A stretch of 64,000 nt of DNA from Thermoanaerobaculales bacterium (GCA_035358815.1 DAOPQC010000004.1:62001-126000), one strand, 5' to 3'. Positions 7,610 through 16,246 are shown, counted from the first letter of the stretch. Numbers and translations: made by a program. Notes: generated by a model not told the origin, from the letters alone.

Positions 7610-8601
7610 GCGAGGCAGCGGGCGAGCGCCGCGGGATCGACGTTGCCGCCCGAGATGATGACGCCGGTGCGCGGCGCCGCCGCCACCACGCCCTCGAGCA
7701 GCGCCGCGACAGCGAGGGCGCCGGTCGGCTCGACCACCAGCTTCATCCGCTCGGCGAGGAACCGCACCGCCCGCACCAGCGCTTCGTCGGGCACGGTCAC
7801 CATCTCGTGGACGTAGCGCCGGACCAGCGGGAACGTGACCCGGCCGAGGTGCGGCGTGCGGGCGCCATCGGCGATGGTGTCGGGGTCGTCGACCCGGTGC
7901 AGGACGCCGGTGCGGAACGAGGCGGTGGCGTCGGCCCCGGCCTCCGGCTCGACCCCGACCACACGGCAGAGAGGCGCCAGCGCGGCCGCCGCGACCGCCG
8001 AGCCCGACAGCAGCCCGCCGCCGCCACAGGGGACCAGCAGCAGATCGAGAGGCCCAGCGTCCTGGATCAGCTCGAGCGCGACCGTGCCCTGGCCGGCCAC
8101 GACGTGGGGGTGGTCGTAGGGCGGCACCACGGTACGGCCGGTCTCCGCGGCGAGCCTGGCGGCGAGCGCCTCGCGCGTCGTCTGGCCGCGGTCGTAGCTG
8201 ATCACGGTGGCGCCGTAAGCGCGGGTGGCCGCGAGCTTGACCGGCGGTGCGTCGGCGGGCATCACCACCTGGACGTCGATGCCGAGCAGGCGGCCGGCGA
8301 GCGCCGCGGCCTGCGCGTGGTTGCCCGACGAGTAGGTGAGCACCCCGCGGCGGCGGTCCTCGTAGGAGAGCTGGGCGAGCGCGTTGTAGGCGCCGCGGAT
8401 CTTGAAGGCGCCGGTGCGCTGGAAGCTCTCGCACTTGAGGGCGACCCTTCCGCCGGCCCGCCGGTCCAGGGACCCCGAGCCCATCACCGGCGTGCGGTGG
8501 ACCACGCCCTCGAGTCGAGCTGCCGCCGCCGCGATGTCCCCGATCTCGACCTCGAGCCGGTCGAGGTCGACGTCGATCCCGGCGGGGTAGGGTGTGGTCA
8601 A
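7606..8601 (-). CDS. Threonine/serine dehydratase (fold-type II PLP enzyme)
   Basis: Cytosolic PLP enzyme deaminating threonine or serine to the 2-oxo acid; serine racemase and threo-3-hydroxyaspartate dehydratase share this architecture. The 331-residue product carries Lys67 in SFQRTGAFKIRGA as the Schiff-base lysine, the SSGNHAQ substrate loop and the PCGGGGLLSG phosphate-binding loop. No ACT regulatory domain follows, so it is of the short, catabolic-type length and probably not isoleucine-inhibited. The start is TTG at 8601 with GGAG 7 nt upstream; a TACGAT hexamer (complement of 8621-8626) is a plausible -10 box. Substrate preference cannot be read from sequence. Confidence 0.88.
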   Translation of the reverse strand: MTTPYPAGIDVDLDRLEVEIGDIAAAAARLEGVVHRTPVMGSGSLDRRAGGRVALKCESFQRTGAFKIRGAYNALAQLSYEDRRRGVLTYSSGNHAQAAALAGRLLGIDVQVVMPADAPPVKLAATRAYGATVISYDRGQTTREALAARLAAETGRTVVPPYDHPHVVAGQGTVALELIQDAGPLDLLLVPCGGGGLLSGSAVAAAALAPLCRVVGVEPEAGADATASFRTGVLHRVDDPDTIADGARTPHLGRVTFPLVRRYVHEMVTVPDEALVRAVRFLAERMKLVVEPTGALAVAALLEGVVAAAPRTGVIISGGNVDPAALARCLA

Positions 8602-8640
8602 CGGGCGGCTCCGGGCGGGTATCGTACGCCAGGCGCAAAG

Positions 8641-8880
8641 CAGGATCTAGGATCTGGGGGATGGGATCTGGGGCCGGCCACCCGCCCGGATCCGCACGCG
8701 CTGCCGGAAGGCACGGCGCAGTCCGCAGCACGGAGCCGGATCCGCACCCCGTTCCCGTCCCGGTTCCCGCGCCGAATCGCTCTCCCCTCGGTTGCGTTGT
8801 CGCGCAGCCTCAGGCGACCTGTCACGGCGAAGCTGTAAGCGAAGCCGGAAGCCGGATGCCCGTCTCCGTGCCCGCTTGCC
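8641..8880. repeat. Composite intergenic repeat, copy 2 (opposite orientation)
   Basis: The gap between the dehydratase and the 9042 gene holds GGATCTAGGATCTGGGGGAT (8643-8662), then GGATCCGC units, a GTTCCCGTCCCGGTTCCC hexamer run (8752-8769) and an inverted GGATCCGGCTTCG-type unit with TGTCACGGCGAAGC (8820-8833). It is the reverse-complement order of the copy at 1963-2292. Nothing else is recognised up to the ribosome site at 9024-9034. Confidence 0.65.
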
Positions 8881-9041
8881 TCGCGCCGCCAAGCGAGATC
8901 GGGTCTCGATGTGCTTGGAGTCTCTTGGAGCCGGTGGCGCTCCATGGTAGGATTTCGTCAAGCGGGGGAGCCCGCGAGGGACTGATTTCGATTCGAATGC
9001 ACGGCCGATCGGCCGGCGAAACGAGAGGAAGGAGTGCAACG

Positions 9042-9755
9042 ATGAAGGTACGGTGGTTTGTTCTCGGTGTGGTGGCGGCCGTCGCGCTCGCGCTGCCGGC
9101 CACGGTCCAGGCACAGGTCTTCTACGACGACTTCGACAGCTACGCTGCCGGGTCCACGATCATCGGCCAGGGGGGCTGGCAGGGCTGGGCCGGCGGCACG
9201 GCCTCGAATGCCACCGTGGTCAACACGTTCTTCCACTCGTCCCCCAACTCGCTGGCGGTGTCGGGTGGGTGCGACGTGGTGCAGACCTGGGGCGGCATCA
9301 CCAGCGGGCTCTGGTACGCCAAGGCCTGGACCTATGTGCCGTCGACCCAGACCGGTGACATGTTCTTCATCCTCCTCAACACCTACGACGGCGCCTGCGC
9401 CGGATCGACCGACTGCAACTGGTCAGTCCAGGTTGACCTGTGCGCGGCCGGCTGCAACAACGGCACGCCCGGTTACGTGGTCAACCTCGGCGGCTCGGAC
9501 GTTCCGGGCACCGGCATGGCGCCCCTGATCACCAACCAGTGGGTGGAGCTGGTGGTCGAAATCAACCTCGACGCGAACACCTACACCGTGTACTACGACG
9601 GCGTGGCGTTCGACAGCCAGACCTGGACCACCACCGGACTGCAGGCGATCCAGTGCATGGACCTGTACTCCGACGCCAGCAGCGAGTCCTACATGGACGA
9701 CGCCTGGCTCGACACGAGCATCCCGGTGTCGCTGCAGAGCTTCGACGTCGAGTAA
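9042..9755 (+). CDS. Secreted protein with probable LamG/jelly-roll domain
   Basis: Secreted protein of 237 residues. It has a clear signal peptide (KVRWFVLGVVAAVALALPAT, cleavage after VQA), then DDFDSYAAGSTIIGQGGWQGW, a pattern common at the start of LamG-like beta-sandwich domains. Further features are paired cysteines and a WVELVVEINLDANTYTVYYDG strand pair typical of such folds, which suggests carbohydrate or surface binding. The start is supported by AGAGGAAGGAG 8 nt upstream. It stands alone and is followed by a strong hairpin terminator. It lacks the DGFESGD tail of its neighbours. The fold call is inference; no catalytic residues are apparent. Confidence 0.75.
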   Translation: MKVRWFVLGVVAAVALALPATVQAQVFYDDFDSYAAGSTIIGQGGWQGWAGGTASNATVVNTFFHSSPNSLAVSGGCDVVQTWGGITSGLWYAKAWTYVPSTQTGDMFFILLNTYDGACAGSTDCNWSVQVDLCAAGCNNGTPGYVVNLGGSDVPGTGMAPLITNQWVELVVEINLDANTYTVYYDGVAFDSQTWTTTGLQAIQCMDLYSDASSESYMDDAWLDTSIPVSLQSFDVE

Positions 9756-9779
9756 ACGCAGTTTTGTTTCGAGCTCGAG

Positions 9780-9811
9780 GAGGGGACGCCGCATGGCGTC
9801 CCCTCTGTTGT
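9780..9811 (+). terminator. Rho-independent terminator after the LamG-like gene
   Basis: Perfect 11-bp stem GAGGGGACGCC/GGCGTCCCCTC (9780-9790 and 9795-9805) with a 4-nt loop, followed by TGTTGTTCTT. Confidence 0.8.
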
Positions 9812-9828
9812 TCTTCTCCCGCGCCTAC

Positions 9829-9956
9829 TCTTGTCACGGCGAAGCCGACTCGTGACGGCGCAGTCCGCAGAACGGAGCCGGAAGGCGAAGCCGGATCCCC
9901 TTCCGCATCCGATGGTTTCCCTCCCGCTCGCGTTGTAGCGCAGGCTTCCAGCCTGC
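9829..9956. repeat. GGATCCGGCTTCG-type unit (inverted) and GCAGGCT palindrome
   Basis: TTGTCACGGCGAAGCC (9831-9846) through CGAAGCCGGATCC (9886-9898) is an inverted member of the unit at 7487. GTAGCGCAGGCTTCCAGCCTGC (9935-9956) contains a GCAGGCT...AGCCTGC palindrome that recurs at 16148-16245. This is the left part of an 830-bp gene-free stretch. Confidence 0.65.
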
Positions 9957-10092
9957 ATCGCCGTGGCGCAGCATCCTGCCCGCGATTCCAAGCTCGAATC
10001 GACGCGAGACGGGCAGCTTGGAGGGCTACCCCTATCGAAGAAAACCGCACCGGGAGGCGAGGCGAGTACGAGGAGGGCGCGTCCTGCGGGCG

Positions 10093-10165
10093 TGCCATCT
10101 TTGGCGATTTCAGGGCAACGTTTGTCCTCAAGATGTGCTCGCGGCCTGAAATCGCCAAAGGTGGC
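10093..10165. repeat. Long inverted repeat (21-bp arms, 30-nt loop)
   Basis: The left arm GCCATCTTTGGCGATTTCAG (from 10093) faces CTGAAATCGCCAAAGGTGGC (ending 10165), with a single mismatch. It is lower in GC than its surroundings. It is unlike the other repeat families and occurs once in the window. Confidence 0.75.
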
Positions 10166-10233
10166 AACCTCGGGGAGCGCCTCCAGAGAATCGGCACGAG
10201 GCATCCGCGAGGAAGGAGCGAAGGAGCGGGCAC

Positions 10234-10319
10234 GATGCGGAGTTCGGTGCCTGGCACCGTTCGGGAAGGGGAATCCGATGCGGAGTTCGGTGCCTGGCAC
10301 CGTTCGGGAACGGGAATCC
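10234..10319. repeat. 43-bp direct repeat, two copies
   Basis: Units 10234-10276 and 10277-10319 differ at a single base. Each contains the palindrome GGTGCCTGGCACC; a partial copy of this core occurs at about 27718. Confidence 0.85.
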
Positions 10320-10543
10320 GGCTTCCGGCTTCGCTCTCAGCTACGGTGTGAGGAGTCGCGTTTCGCCTCCGGCTTCGCCCAGCAGACCACGCCGGCACGA
10401 GTCGCCGGGACAAGAGCGGGGGGGATCGTCGGGGACGGTAACGGCAGCGGGGACGGGAACGGGAACGGGGACGGGGACAGGAACGCAAGTGCAGTCCGGG
10501 CGGGCGGGCCTGGATCCTATCCCCCTGATCCTACATCCTGGGT
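10320..10543. repeat. Composite intergenic repeat, copy 3
   Basis: A CCGGCTTCCGGCTTCGC unit is followed by GGGACGGGAACGGGAACGGG hexamers (about 10430-10485), GGGCGGGCGGGCC and GGATCCTATCCCCCTGATCC (10512-10531). It ends 44 bp upstream of the next start codon. Order and orientation match copy 1. Confidence 0.7.
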
Positions 10544-10586
10544 GGGCGGTGGCGTCTGCTACGATCGCGCCGCCGGGAGGCTCACG

Positions 10587-13181
10587 ATGAAGCCACTCTC
10601 CACGACCCTGCTCGCTCTCACCTTGGCGGCCGCGGGCTGGGCCGCGCCGGCGTCCTCGCCGCGGCTGCTGATCCCGGCGGCTGCCAGCGCGCCCGGCCTG
10701 GCCGGCTCGCACTGGCGCACCGACCTGGTGATCCACAACCCGTCGGCGACGCCGGCCGAGGTGGTGATCGAGCTTCTGCCCTCCGGCTTCGCGGGCGGCC
10801 TCGACGATCCCCAGTCGGCAACCCTGCCGGAGCCGCTCGAGCCCAACCAGACCGTGATCGTCGAGGACGTGCTCGGGACCTACTTCCCCGACCACGCCAC
10901 CGGCGCGCTGGTGGTGATCGGGCACAACCCGGACGAGCAGGTGGAACTGGCGGCCTCCTCGCGCACCTGGACGCCCGCGCCCGACGGCATCGGCACCCTC
11001 GGCCAGGGCATCGGCGGCATCCCGTGGCGCGGCGGCGACCTCCTCGACGAGGAGAAGGTGCTGGTCGGCCTCGAGTCCACGGACGGCGCCCGCACCAACC
11101 TCGGCCTTGTCAATCCGACCTTCGACTACATCGAGACCTTCCAGGTCGAGATCCTGGATTCGGAAGGGGAGGCCGCCGGCAGGGTCTACTACACCCTGCA
11201 GCCGCGCGCCCACTTCCAGCACAACGACATTCTGCGCAAGCTCGGCCTGACCGGCGGCGCCTACACCGCGAAGGTCCGGCTCGCCGCCTGGCAGGAGCTC
11301 GCGCCCAAGGCCGCGGACGGGCCGCCGGCCCCTCCGCAGGTCGACTTCGCGGCCTACGCCTCGCGGGTCGACAACTCGAGCAACGATCCCTCGTACATCG
11401 CGGCGCAGACCGCGGTCGAGCGCTGGGGTCCGCCGCGGCACCGGGTGCTGCCGGCCGTGGCCAGCACCCCGGGCGCCGGCGGCACGGTCTGGACCTCCGA
11501 TCTGACGATCCACTACCCGGGGCCCAACCCGACTGCGATCGTGTTCGTGCGGCTGATCCCGACCGGCGGCCAGGGCATCGGCGAGGCGCCGCCGGAGCGG
11601 GCGATCCTGTCGATCCGCCAGGGTGAGACGCTGTCCGTGTCCGACGTGCTCGGCGAGCACTTCCCGGAGCACGAGGTCGCGGCCCTGGTCGTCGAGTCGC
11701 TCGCCGGTGCGGCCGGGGTGAGCGACCTCTTCGTCGGCTCGCGCACCTGGACGCCGACCCTGCAGGGCGCGGGCACGATGGGCCAGGGCATTCCCGCCTT
11801 CTCGCGGGCCGACTCCGCGGTCCCGGTAGTGGTCCCCGGCCTCGAGTCGAGCGACCGCTTCCGCACCAACCTCGGCCTGGTCAACCTGTCGCTCAACCAG
11901 CGCTCGACCTTCTCAGTCGAGGTTCTCGACGCCGCCGGCGCGCTCGCCGGCACCCTCAGCGCCACTCTCGAGCCGTGGTCGCACGTCCAGATCGACGAGC
12001 TGCTCGGCGAGCTCGGGCTGGCCGGCTCGGGCTACACCGCCCGGGTGTCGATCGCGGCGACCGAGAACCTCTACACCCACCCGAGCGACTCCTGGGAGCC
12101 GAGCTTCCTGGCCTATGGCTCGCGGGTCGACCGCGCGACCGGCGACCCGGCTTTCATCGAGGGCGTGCCGCGCTTCGTGCCGTCACCCGAGCAGGGCGAC
12201 TGGGTCGACTTCTACGCGGACGAGCCATGGTACCGCTGCCCGGACGAGCCGGTCCCGGACGACGCCACGGTGGTGCGGGCCTTCGACCGGGCCTGGCACT
12301 GGTTCGGCGCCGAGGACCACCGCTCGATCGTCCAGGAGGTGGAGTTCCCGGCGGCCGCGGACTGGAACCAGATCGGCCTGCGCCTCCACCTCGAGTGCCC
12401 GGACAGCGGGCTGTGCGACCACTGGGACCGCACCGGCAGCCTGCAGCTCGTGCTCAACCCGGACGATCCGCCGGAGCAGTGGCAGTACCTCGAGATCATG
12501 CGTCACATCACGCCCTACCGGGTCGGCATGTGCGAGTACGTCGACGTCACGCCGCTGGCGCCGCTGCTCGCCGGCCGCCAGACCCTGGTGTCGTGGATCG
12601 ACACCTGGGTCGGCCCCGGCCACTCGAACGGCGACGGCTGGGCGATCACCTTCGACTTCGTGTTCTACCCGGGCGAGGCGCGCGGCGCGGACGACGTGGT
12701 CAACATCTGGGGCCGGCGCAGCATCACCCTCGGCTACACCGATCCCGAGCACAACGTCGATTCGCAGATCGAGCCGGTGGAGGTGGCGATCCCGGCCGAC
12801 GCGACACGGGTCGAGGCGCGGCTGACCACCACCGGCCACAGCTTCGGCAACACCGACAACTGCGCCGAGTTCTGCATCCTGCGCCAGGACCTCGACGTCG
12901 ACGGCGAGCGCCGCTCGGTGGTGCCGTGGCGAACCGACTGCGAGCACAACCCGGTGCGCGGCCAGCAGGGGACCTGGACCTACGACCGCAACGGCTGGTG
13001 CCCGGGGGCGATCGTGGTCGGCGACGCCATCGACATCACCGACCTGGTGACGCCCGGGCACACCGCCACCATCGACTTCGACATCCGGACCTTCGAGGGC
13101 GAGGAGTACGAGAACACCAACCCCGGAGACTACGACCCGTTGGAGTGGGTGTCCCTCCAGCTCTACATCTGGCGGGATTAG
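10587..13181 (+). CDS. Secreted protein with duplicated beta domains and a PNGase F-like C-terminus
   Basis: 864 residues with a signal peptide (about 1-20). Two homologous segments of about 200 residues follow (about 20-270 and 290-525), each with SRTWTP...GTxGQGI and RTNLGLVN motifs. The C-terminal third (about 540-864) matches peptide-N-glycosidase F: CPDSGLCDHWDRTG carries Asp614, equivalent to catalytic Asp60; ITPYRVG, NCAEFC (Glu761, equivalent to Glu206) and DRNGWCPG are also present. The position of PNGase Glu118 is Asp672 (SWIDTW). Family enzymes cleave N-glycans from glycoproteins outside the cell. The start has GGGAGG 7 nt upstream and a TACGAT box at 10560-10565. Activity is inferred, and the Glu-to-Asp change leaves it open. 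Confidence 0.85.
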   Translation: MKPLSTTLLALTLAAAGWAAPASSPRLLIPAAASAPGLAGSHWRTDLVIHNPSATPAEVVIELLPSGFAGGLDDPQSATLPEPLEPNQTVIVEDVLGTYFPDHATGALVVIGHNPDEQVELAASSRTWTPAPDGIGTLGQGIGGIPWRGGDLLDEEKVLVGLESTDGARTNLGLVNPTFDYIETFQVEILDSEGEAAGRVYYTLQPRAHFQHNDILRKLGLTGGAYTAKVRLAAWQELAPKAADGPPAPPQVDFAAYASRVDNSSNDPSYIAAQTAVERWGPPRHRVLPAVASTPGAGGTVWTSDLTIHYPGPNPTAIVFVRLIPTGGQGIGEAPPERAILSIRQGETLSVSDVLGEHFPEHEVAALVVESLAGAAGVSDLFVGSRTWTPTLQGAGTMGQGIPAFSRADSAVPVVVPGLESSDRFRTNLGLVNLSLNQRSTFSVEVLDAAGALAGTLSATLEPWSHVQIDELLGELGLAGSGYTARVSIAATENLYTHPSDSWEPSFLAYGSRVDRATGDPAFIEGVPRFVPSPEQGDWVDFYADEPWYRCPDEPVPDDATVVRAFDRAWHWFGAEDHRSIVQEVEFPAAADWNQIGLRLHLECPDSGLCDHWDRTGSLQLVLNPDDPPEQWQYLEIMRHITPYRVGMCEYVDVTPLAPLLAGRQTLVSWIDTWVGPGHSNGDGWAITFDFVFYPGEARGADDVVNIWGRRSITLGYTDPEHNVDSQIEPVEVAIPADATRVEARLTTTGHSFGNTDNCAEFCILRQDLDVDGERRSVVPWRTDCEHNPVRGQQGTWTYDRNGWCPGAIVVGDAIDITDLVTPGHTATIDFDIRTFEGEEYENTNPGDYDPLEWVSLQLYIWRD

Positions 13182-13196
13182 GCCGCCTCCGCGTCG

Positions 13197-13258
13197 TGAG
13201 GATCCAGGATCTGGGGGATCGTTTCCCAGCTCGTGCCCGTCTCCGTGCCCGTGCCCGA
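13197..13258. repeat. Composite intergenic repeat, copy 4 (inverted)
   Basis: GAGGATCCAGGATCTGGGGG followed by GTGCCCGTCTCCGTGCCCGT hexamers, starting 16 bp after the stop of the PNGase-like gene. Opposite orientation to copies 1 and 3. Confidence 0.65.
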
Positions 13259-13289
13259 CGCGCCAACCGAGTGGGCATCTTTTCATTTG

Positions 13290-13375
13290 CACCGCGGAGG
13301 GCGCAGAGAACGCGGAGCGCGGTCAAGAGAATCTCTCCGCGATGACCGCTGCGGGCTCCGCGGCCTCTGCGGTTT
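13290..13375. repeat. ACCGCGGAG inverted-repeat element, copy C
   Basis: ACCGCGGAGGGCGCAGAGAA at the left and CGGCCTCTGCGGTTTGA at the right form imperfect arms around GAGAATCTCTCC. Related to 3631-3714 and 7339-7420. Confidence 0.6.
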
Positions 13376-13449
13376 GATGAGCTGGATCGAGTCCGATCGT
13401 GGCAGATCCCGGATAGAGGGTCGGGCTTCCCGAGCCGGCTTCCAGTCCC

Positions 13450-13580
13450 CTGCCGTTCCCGCTCCCGTTCCCGTTCCCGAAAGCCAACAAAAGACCGCCC
13501 CGGGTTACCCCGGGGCGGTTTTGGTTGAGCAGTTTGCGGGCGGGCGGGCCCTAACCCCTATCTCCTGTCCCCTAGTCCAT
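13450..13580. repeat. Hexamer run and CCTATCCCC-type unit flanking a terminator (composite copy 5)
   Basis: CGTTCCCGCTCCCGTTCCCG hexamers (13454-13480) precede the terminator at 13495. GGGCGGGCGGGCC (13538-13550) and CTATCTCCTGTCCCCTAG (13558-13575) follow it, abutting the stop of the minus-strand gene. Confidence 0.6.
13495..13523. terminator. Bidirectional terminator between convergent genes
   Basis: 11-bp stem ACCGCCCCGGG/CCCGGGGCGGT (13495-13505 and 13510-13520, the right arm preceded by C). T-tracts occur on both strands: TTTT at 13520-13523, and CTTTTGTTGG on the minus strand past 13494. It serves the gene ending at 13181 and the opposing one ending at 13584. Confidence 0.85.
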
Positions 13581-13583
13581 TCT

Positions 13584-15875
13584 TCAAGGCACCGTCGCCG
13601 ACCACACGCTGGTGTCGCCCGACTCGAAGCCGTCCGCGAACGGCAGCGAGCTCAGGGTGGTGAAGGAGAACGCGGTCGAGGCGGCGCCGGCCCCGCACAG
13701 GTTCTCCGAGCTCACCCGCCAGTGGAAGGTGGTCCCCTCCGCGAGGGCGGCGGGCGCCGAGTACGAGGTCCCGATGATGCCGCCGACCGAGATCTCCGGG
13801 CTCGCGAACGCCGGGTCGTCGTCGACCTCGAGGCGGTAGCTGTCGGCGCCGGCCGCCGCGGCCCACTGGAAGTCCGGCTGCACCGGCTGGCCGGTCGCGC
13901 CGTCCGGAGGTGCGGTCAGGGCCGGCGGCGCCGCCGGCCCGGCGATGACGTCGAGCACGACCTCGATCGAGTGGCCCATGCTGCCGTCGGCGGCCCCGCT
14001 GACGGTGACGATGAAGCTGCCCCCGTCGGACCCGGCGGTGTTGCCGACGGTCAGGACGCTGGCCGAGGGTGGCGCCACCGGGTTGATCGAGAAGTCGGCG
14101 GTCGAGCCTGGCGGGCCGCCGGCAGCCGCCAGGGTGACCGCGCTGCCGAAGCCGCCGACGGCGCCGACGTTGATCGTGTACTGGGCGTCGGCGCCGGCGC
14201 AGATCTGGGCGGTGCCGGGCGTCGCGCCGAGGTAGAAGTCGGGCGTGCCGCACTGGTCGAAGCGGAAGGCGCCGATCTGCAGCCGCCAGCCGGAGGAGCT
14301 CGTGGCCGGCAGGTACTGGTTGACGTACCAGAAGGTGCAGTCGTCGATCGGGTCGACGTTCATCGAGGTGTAGTCGCCCCAGCGGCCGCTGCCACCGGTC
14401 TGGGAGCCGGTGCCGTCGATGAACGAGCCCTCGCCCTGGGGCATGGTGCCGAGCGGGTCGCCGGCGAGGCGGCCGGTGTACCACGAGCTCGGGTAGACGG
14501 TCGAGCTCGAGGCGCTGAAGCCGAGCGCCATGTTGCCGGCGGAGTCCTGCGCGATCGAGCCCATCCAGCGGTGGACGCCGTCGGAGACGCCGGGCGCGTA
14601 GGTGCCCTCCTGGTAGATGACCGGGGTGCCGGCGGGATCGCGGAGCTCCCACCAGCGAATGCCGGCCATGCTGGTCGAGGCCTCGACCGACTGGTTGGTG
14701 ACCATCGCCTCGTAGTCGCCGAAGTTGCGGTAGGCGAGCCGGTGCAGGGGCCGCTGCCGGTAGGACAGGATGTCGACCTTGTTCGAGGTGTCGGGCTGCG
14801 GGATGCAGTTCCGGGAGGTCGGCGTGCACGGGAAGATGGTGTCGTAGGCCGCGATCGGCAGGGTGTGGGTGAGCGTGAAGCTCGAGTTGGCCGGGGTCGT
14901 GAAGTCGGCGTCGAACTTCCACAGCGTCAGCGCGTCCTGGGGGGCGCCGTAGCTGGCGCCGTTGTCCATCGAGCCGACGAAGTACTGGGGGCTGCCGGCC
15001 GGCGGCAGCGTCGTGCCGTCGAGGTCGGCCGGCAGCAGGCCGTCGCCGACGATGTACTGCGGCGAGCGCGGGATGAAGAAGGAGATGATGGTCGGGGTCG
15101 GATTGCCGGCGATCACCTGAGCGCGGTTGATGGCGTAGGCGCCGACGCCGGTGTAGCTCGAGCCGCCCGCGAACTCGCGGGTGCTGATGTAGTAGGCGTC
15201 GGGCCAGACCCCGTACTTGGGGTAGTCGGGGAAGTTCGAGCCGGTCGAGACCGCGTAGCGGTACCAGCTGCCGAGCGGGTTGCCGGAGGTCGACACCGCG
15301 ATGCAGTTGAAGTAGGTCGGGCCGGAGGCCGTGAACTGGGTCAGGACCCAGCGATCGGCGAGCTGGTCGTAGAGCACGACCGGGTCGCCGTCGTTGTCGG
15401 TCTGGCAGTCGCCGCCGAAGCCGGACCACAGGGTGTTGCTGGCGGCCGGGCCGTAGAGCAGCGCGCCGGCCTTGTCGAACACCGCGAAGTGGAGGTTGCT
15501 CATCGCCACGTAGTGGTTGGGCCCGACGTCGCCGACCGGGTCCGGCGGCGCCACGCCGGACAGGTTGGTCTGGCCGGGGAAGCTGACGAGCGGCGCCGGG
15601 ATCATCTCCGGGCCGCCGGCCCAGCCCTGCACGACCGGGTCGACGTCCTGCGGCCCGAGCTCGCCGGCCGGTGCGTCGGGGTCGACCATCAGCCCGCCGG
15701 CGTCCTCGGGAACCGGGACCGGCGGGATGTCGCGCAGCGGCGGCGACACGTCGAAACGCACCACCGGCTGCAGGCCGCGGTAGGTCCCGGCGACGGTGTC
15801 GTCAGCCTGGACGAGCGCCGCCGCGCCGGCCGTCAACATCATGGCCACGATCACGACCCGCATCGAGGACTTCAT
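13584..15875 (-). CDS. Large secreted surface protein with Ig-like and Fn3-like domains and a DGFESGD tail
   Basis: 763 residues with signal peptide MKSSMRVVIVAMMLTAGAAA. The N-terminal 500 residues (NHYVAMSN, GSWYRYAVST, RWMGSIAQDSAGN and similar strands) look like a beta-propeller or sandwich; no enzyme motif is seen. A roughly 100-residue Ig-like domain follows (from DFYLGATPGTAQICAGADAQ, with PVAPPSASVLTVGNT). Then comes a Fn3-like domain (PPDGATGQPVQPDFQW to HWRVSSENLCGAGAAS) and the terminal FADGFESGDTSVWSATVP. These last three modules are shared with the subtilase at 16352. The start at 15875 has AAGGAG 8 nt upstream. Presumably exported and surface-associated or released; its role is unknown. 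Confidence 0.85.
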   Translation of the reverse strand: MKSSMRVVIVAMMLTAGAAALVQADDTVAGTYRGLQPVVRFDVSPPLRDIPPVPVPEDAGGLMVDPDAPAGELGPQDVDPVVQGWAGGPEMIPAPLVSFPGQTNLSGVAPPDPVGDVGPNHYVAMSNLHFAVFDKAGALLYGPAASNTLWSGFGGDCQTDNDGDPVVLYDQLADRWVLTQFTASGPTYFNCIAVSTSGNPLGSWYRYAVSTGSNFPDYPKYGVWPDAYYISTREFAGGSSYTGVGAYAINRAQVIAGNPTPTIISFFIPRSPQYIVGDGLLPADLDGTTLPPAGSPQYFVGSMDNGASYGAPQDALTLWKFDADFTTPANSSFTLTHTLPIAAYDTIFPCTPTSRNCIPQPDTSNKVDILSYRQRPLHRLAYRNFGDYEAMVTNQSVEASTSMAGIRWWELRDPAGTPVIYQEGTYAPGVSDGVHRWMGSIAQDSAGNMALGFSASSSTVYPSSWYTGRLAGDPLGTMPQGEGSFIDGTGSQTGGSGRWGDYTSMNVDPIDDCTFWYVNQYLPATSSSGWRLQIGAFRFDQCGTPDFYLGATPGTAQICAGADAQYTINVGAVGGFGSAVTLAAAGGPPGSTADFSINPVAPPSASVLTVGNTAGSDGGSFIVTVSGAADGSMGHSIEVVLDVIAGPAAPPALTAPPDGATGQPVQPDFQWAAAAGADSYRLEVDDDPAFASPEISVGGIIGTSYSAPAALAEGTTFHWRVSSENLCGAGAASTAFSFTTLSSLPFADGFESGDTSVWSATVP

Positions 15876-15981
15876 CACTCTGTCTCCTTCTTGGTCGGCC
15901 GACCGGAACGGAATGCGGTGTGGAATGCCGGGGTATCCGCCAACCCGACAACCGTTGATTCCGGGAGCACCCCAGGGGCGA

Positions 15982-16010
15982 ATCCTGTGACAAATGAGCC
16001 TCGGTGTCAA
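15982..16010 (-). promoter_or_regulatory. Candidate promoter of the 13584-15875 gene
   Basis: On the minus strand, TTGACA (complement of 16005-16010) lies 17 nt from CAGGAT (complement of 15982-15987), implying a 5' untranslated region of about 100 nt. The -10 box is a poor match. Confidence 0.4.
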
Positions 16011-16147
16011 TAGGAAGACCACCCCCTCCGCCCGCCCCCCCAGGGGATAGGGGGCTGGCTCCCCCGCCCGTCTCCCTCTCCGTGCACGTCTCCGCTTCCG
16101 CGGGCAGCCACGATGGCGACCCCACGAGGGAGCCAGGCCGTTTGTGG

Positions 16148-16245
16148 GGTAGGCTGCCAGCCTGCCTTGCAGCGCAGGCATCCTGCCTGCTTTCTCGCCT
16201 CCCGATCAGCGCTCGATGTGCAGGCTGGAAGCCTGCGCTACAAGA
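16148..16245. repeat. GCAGGCT palindrome cluster
   Basis: Three related palindromes: TAGGCTGCCAGCCTGC (16149-16164), GCAGGCATCCTGCCTGC (16175-16191) and GCAGGCTGGAAGCCTGC (16220-16236), the last followed by GCTACAAG. Related to 9935-9956. The rest of the 476-bp gap has hexamer-like GTCTCCCTCTCCGTGCACGT at about 16071-16090. Confidence 0.7.
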
Positions 16246-16246
16246 A

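Noticed and set aside
9963..10586. Upstream extension of the PNGase-like protein by about 208 residues
   Set aside because: The extension translates repeat DNA; a signal peptide and GGGAGG site fix the start at 10587.
15875..16010. Riboswitch in the roughly 100-nt leader of the 13584-15875 gene
   Set aside because: No recognisable aptamer motif; the promoter itself is weak.
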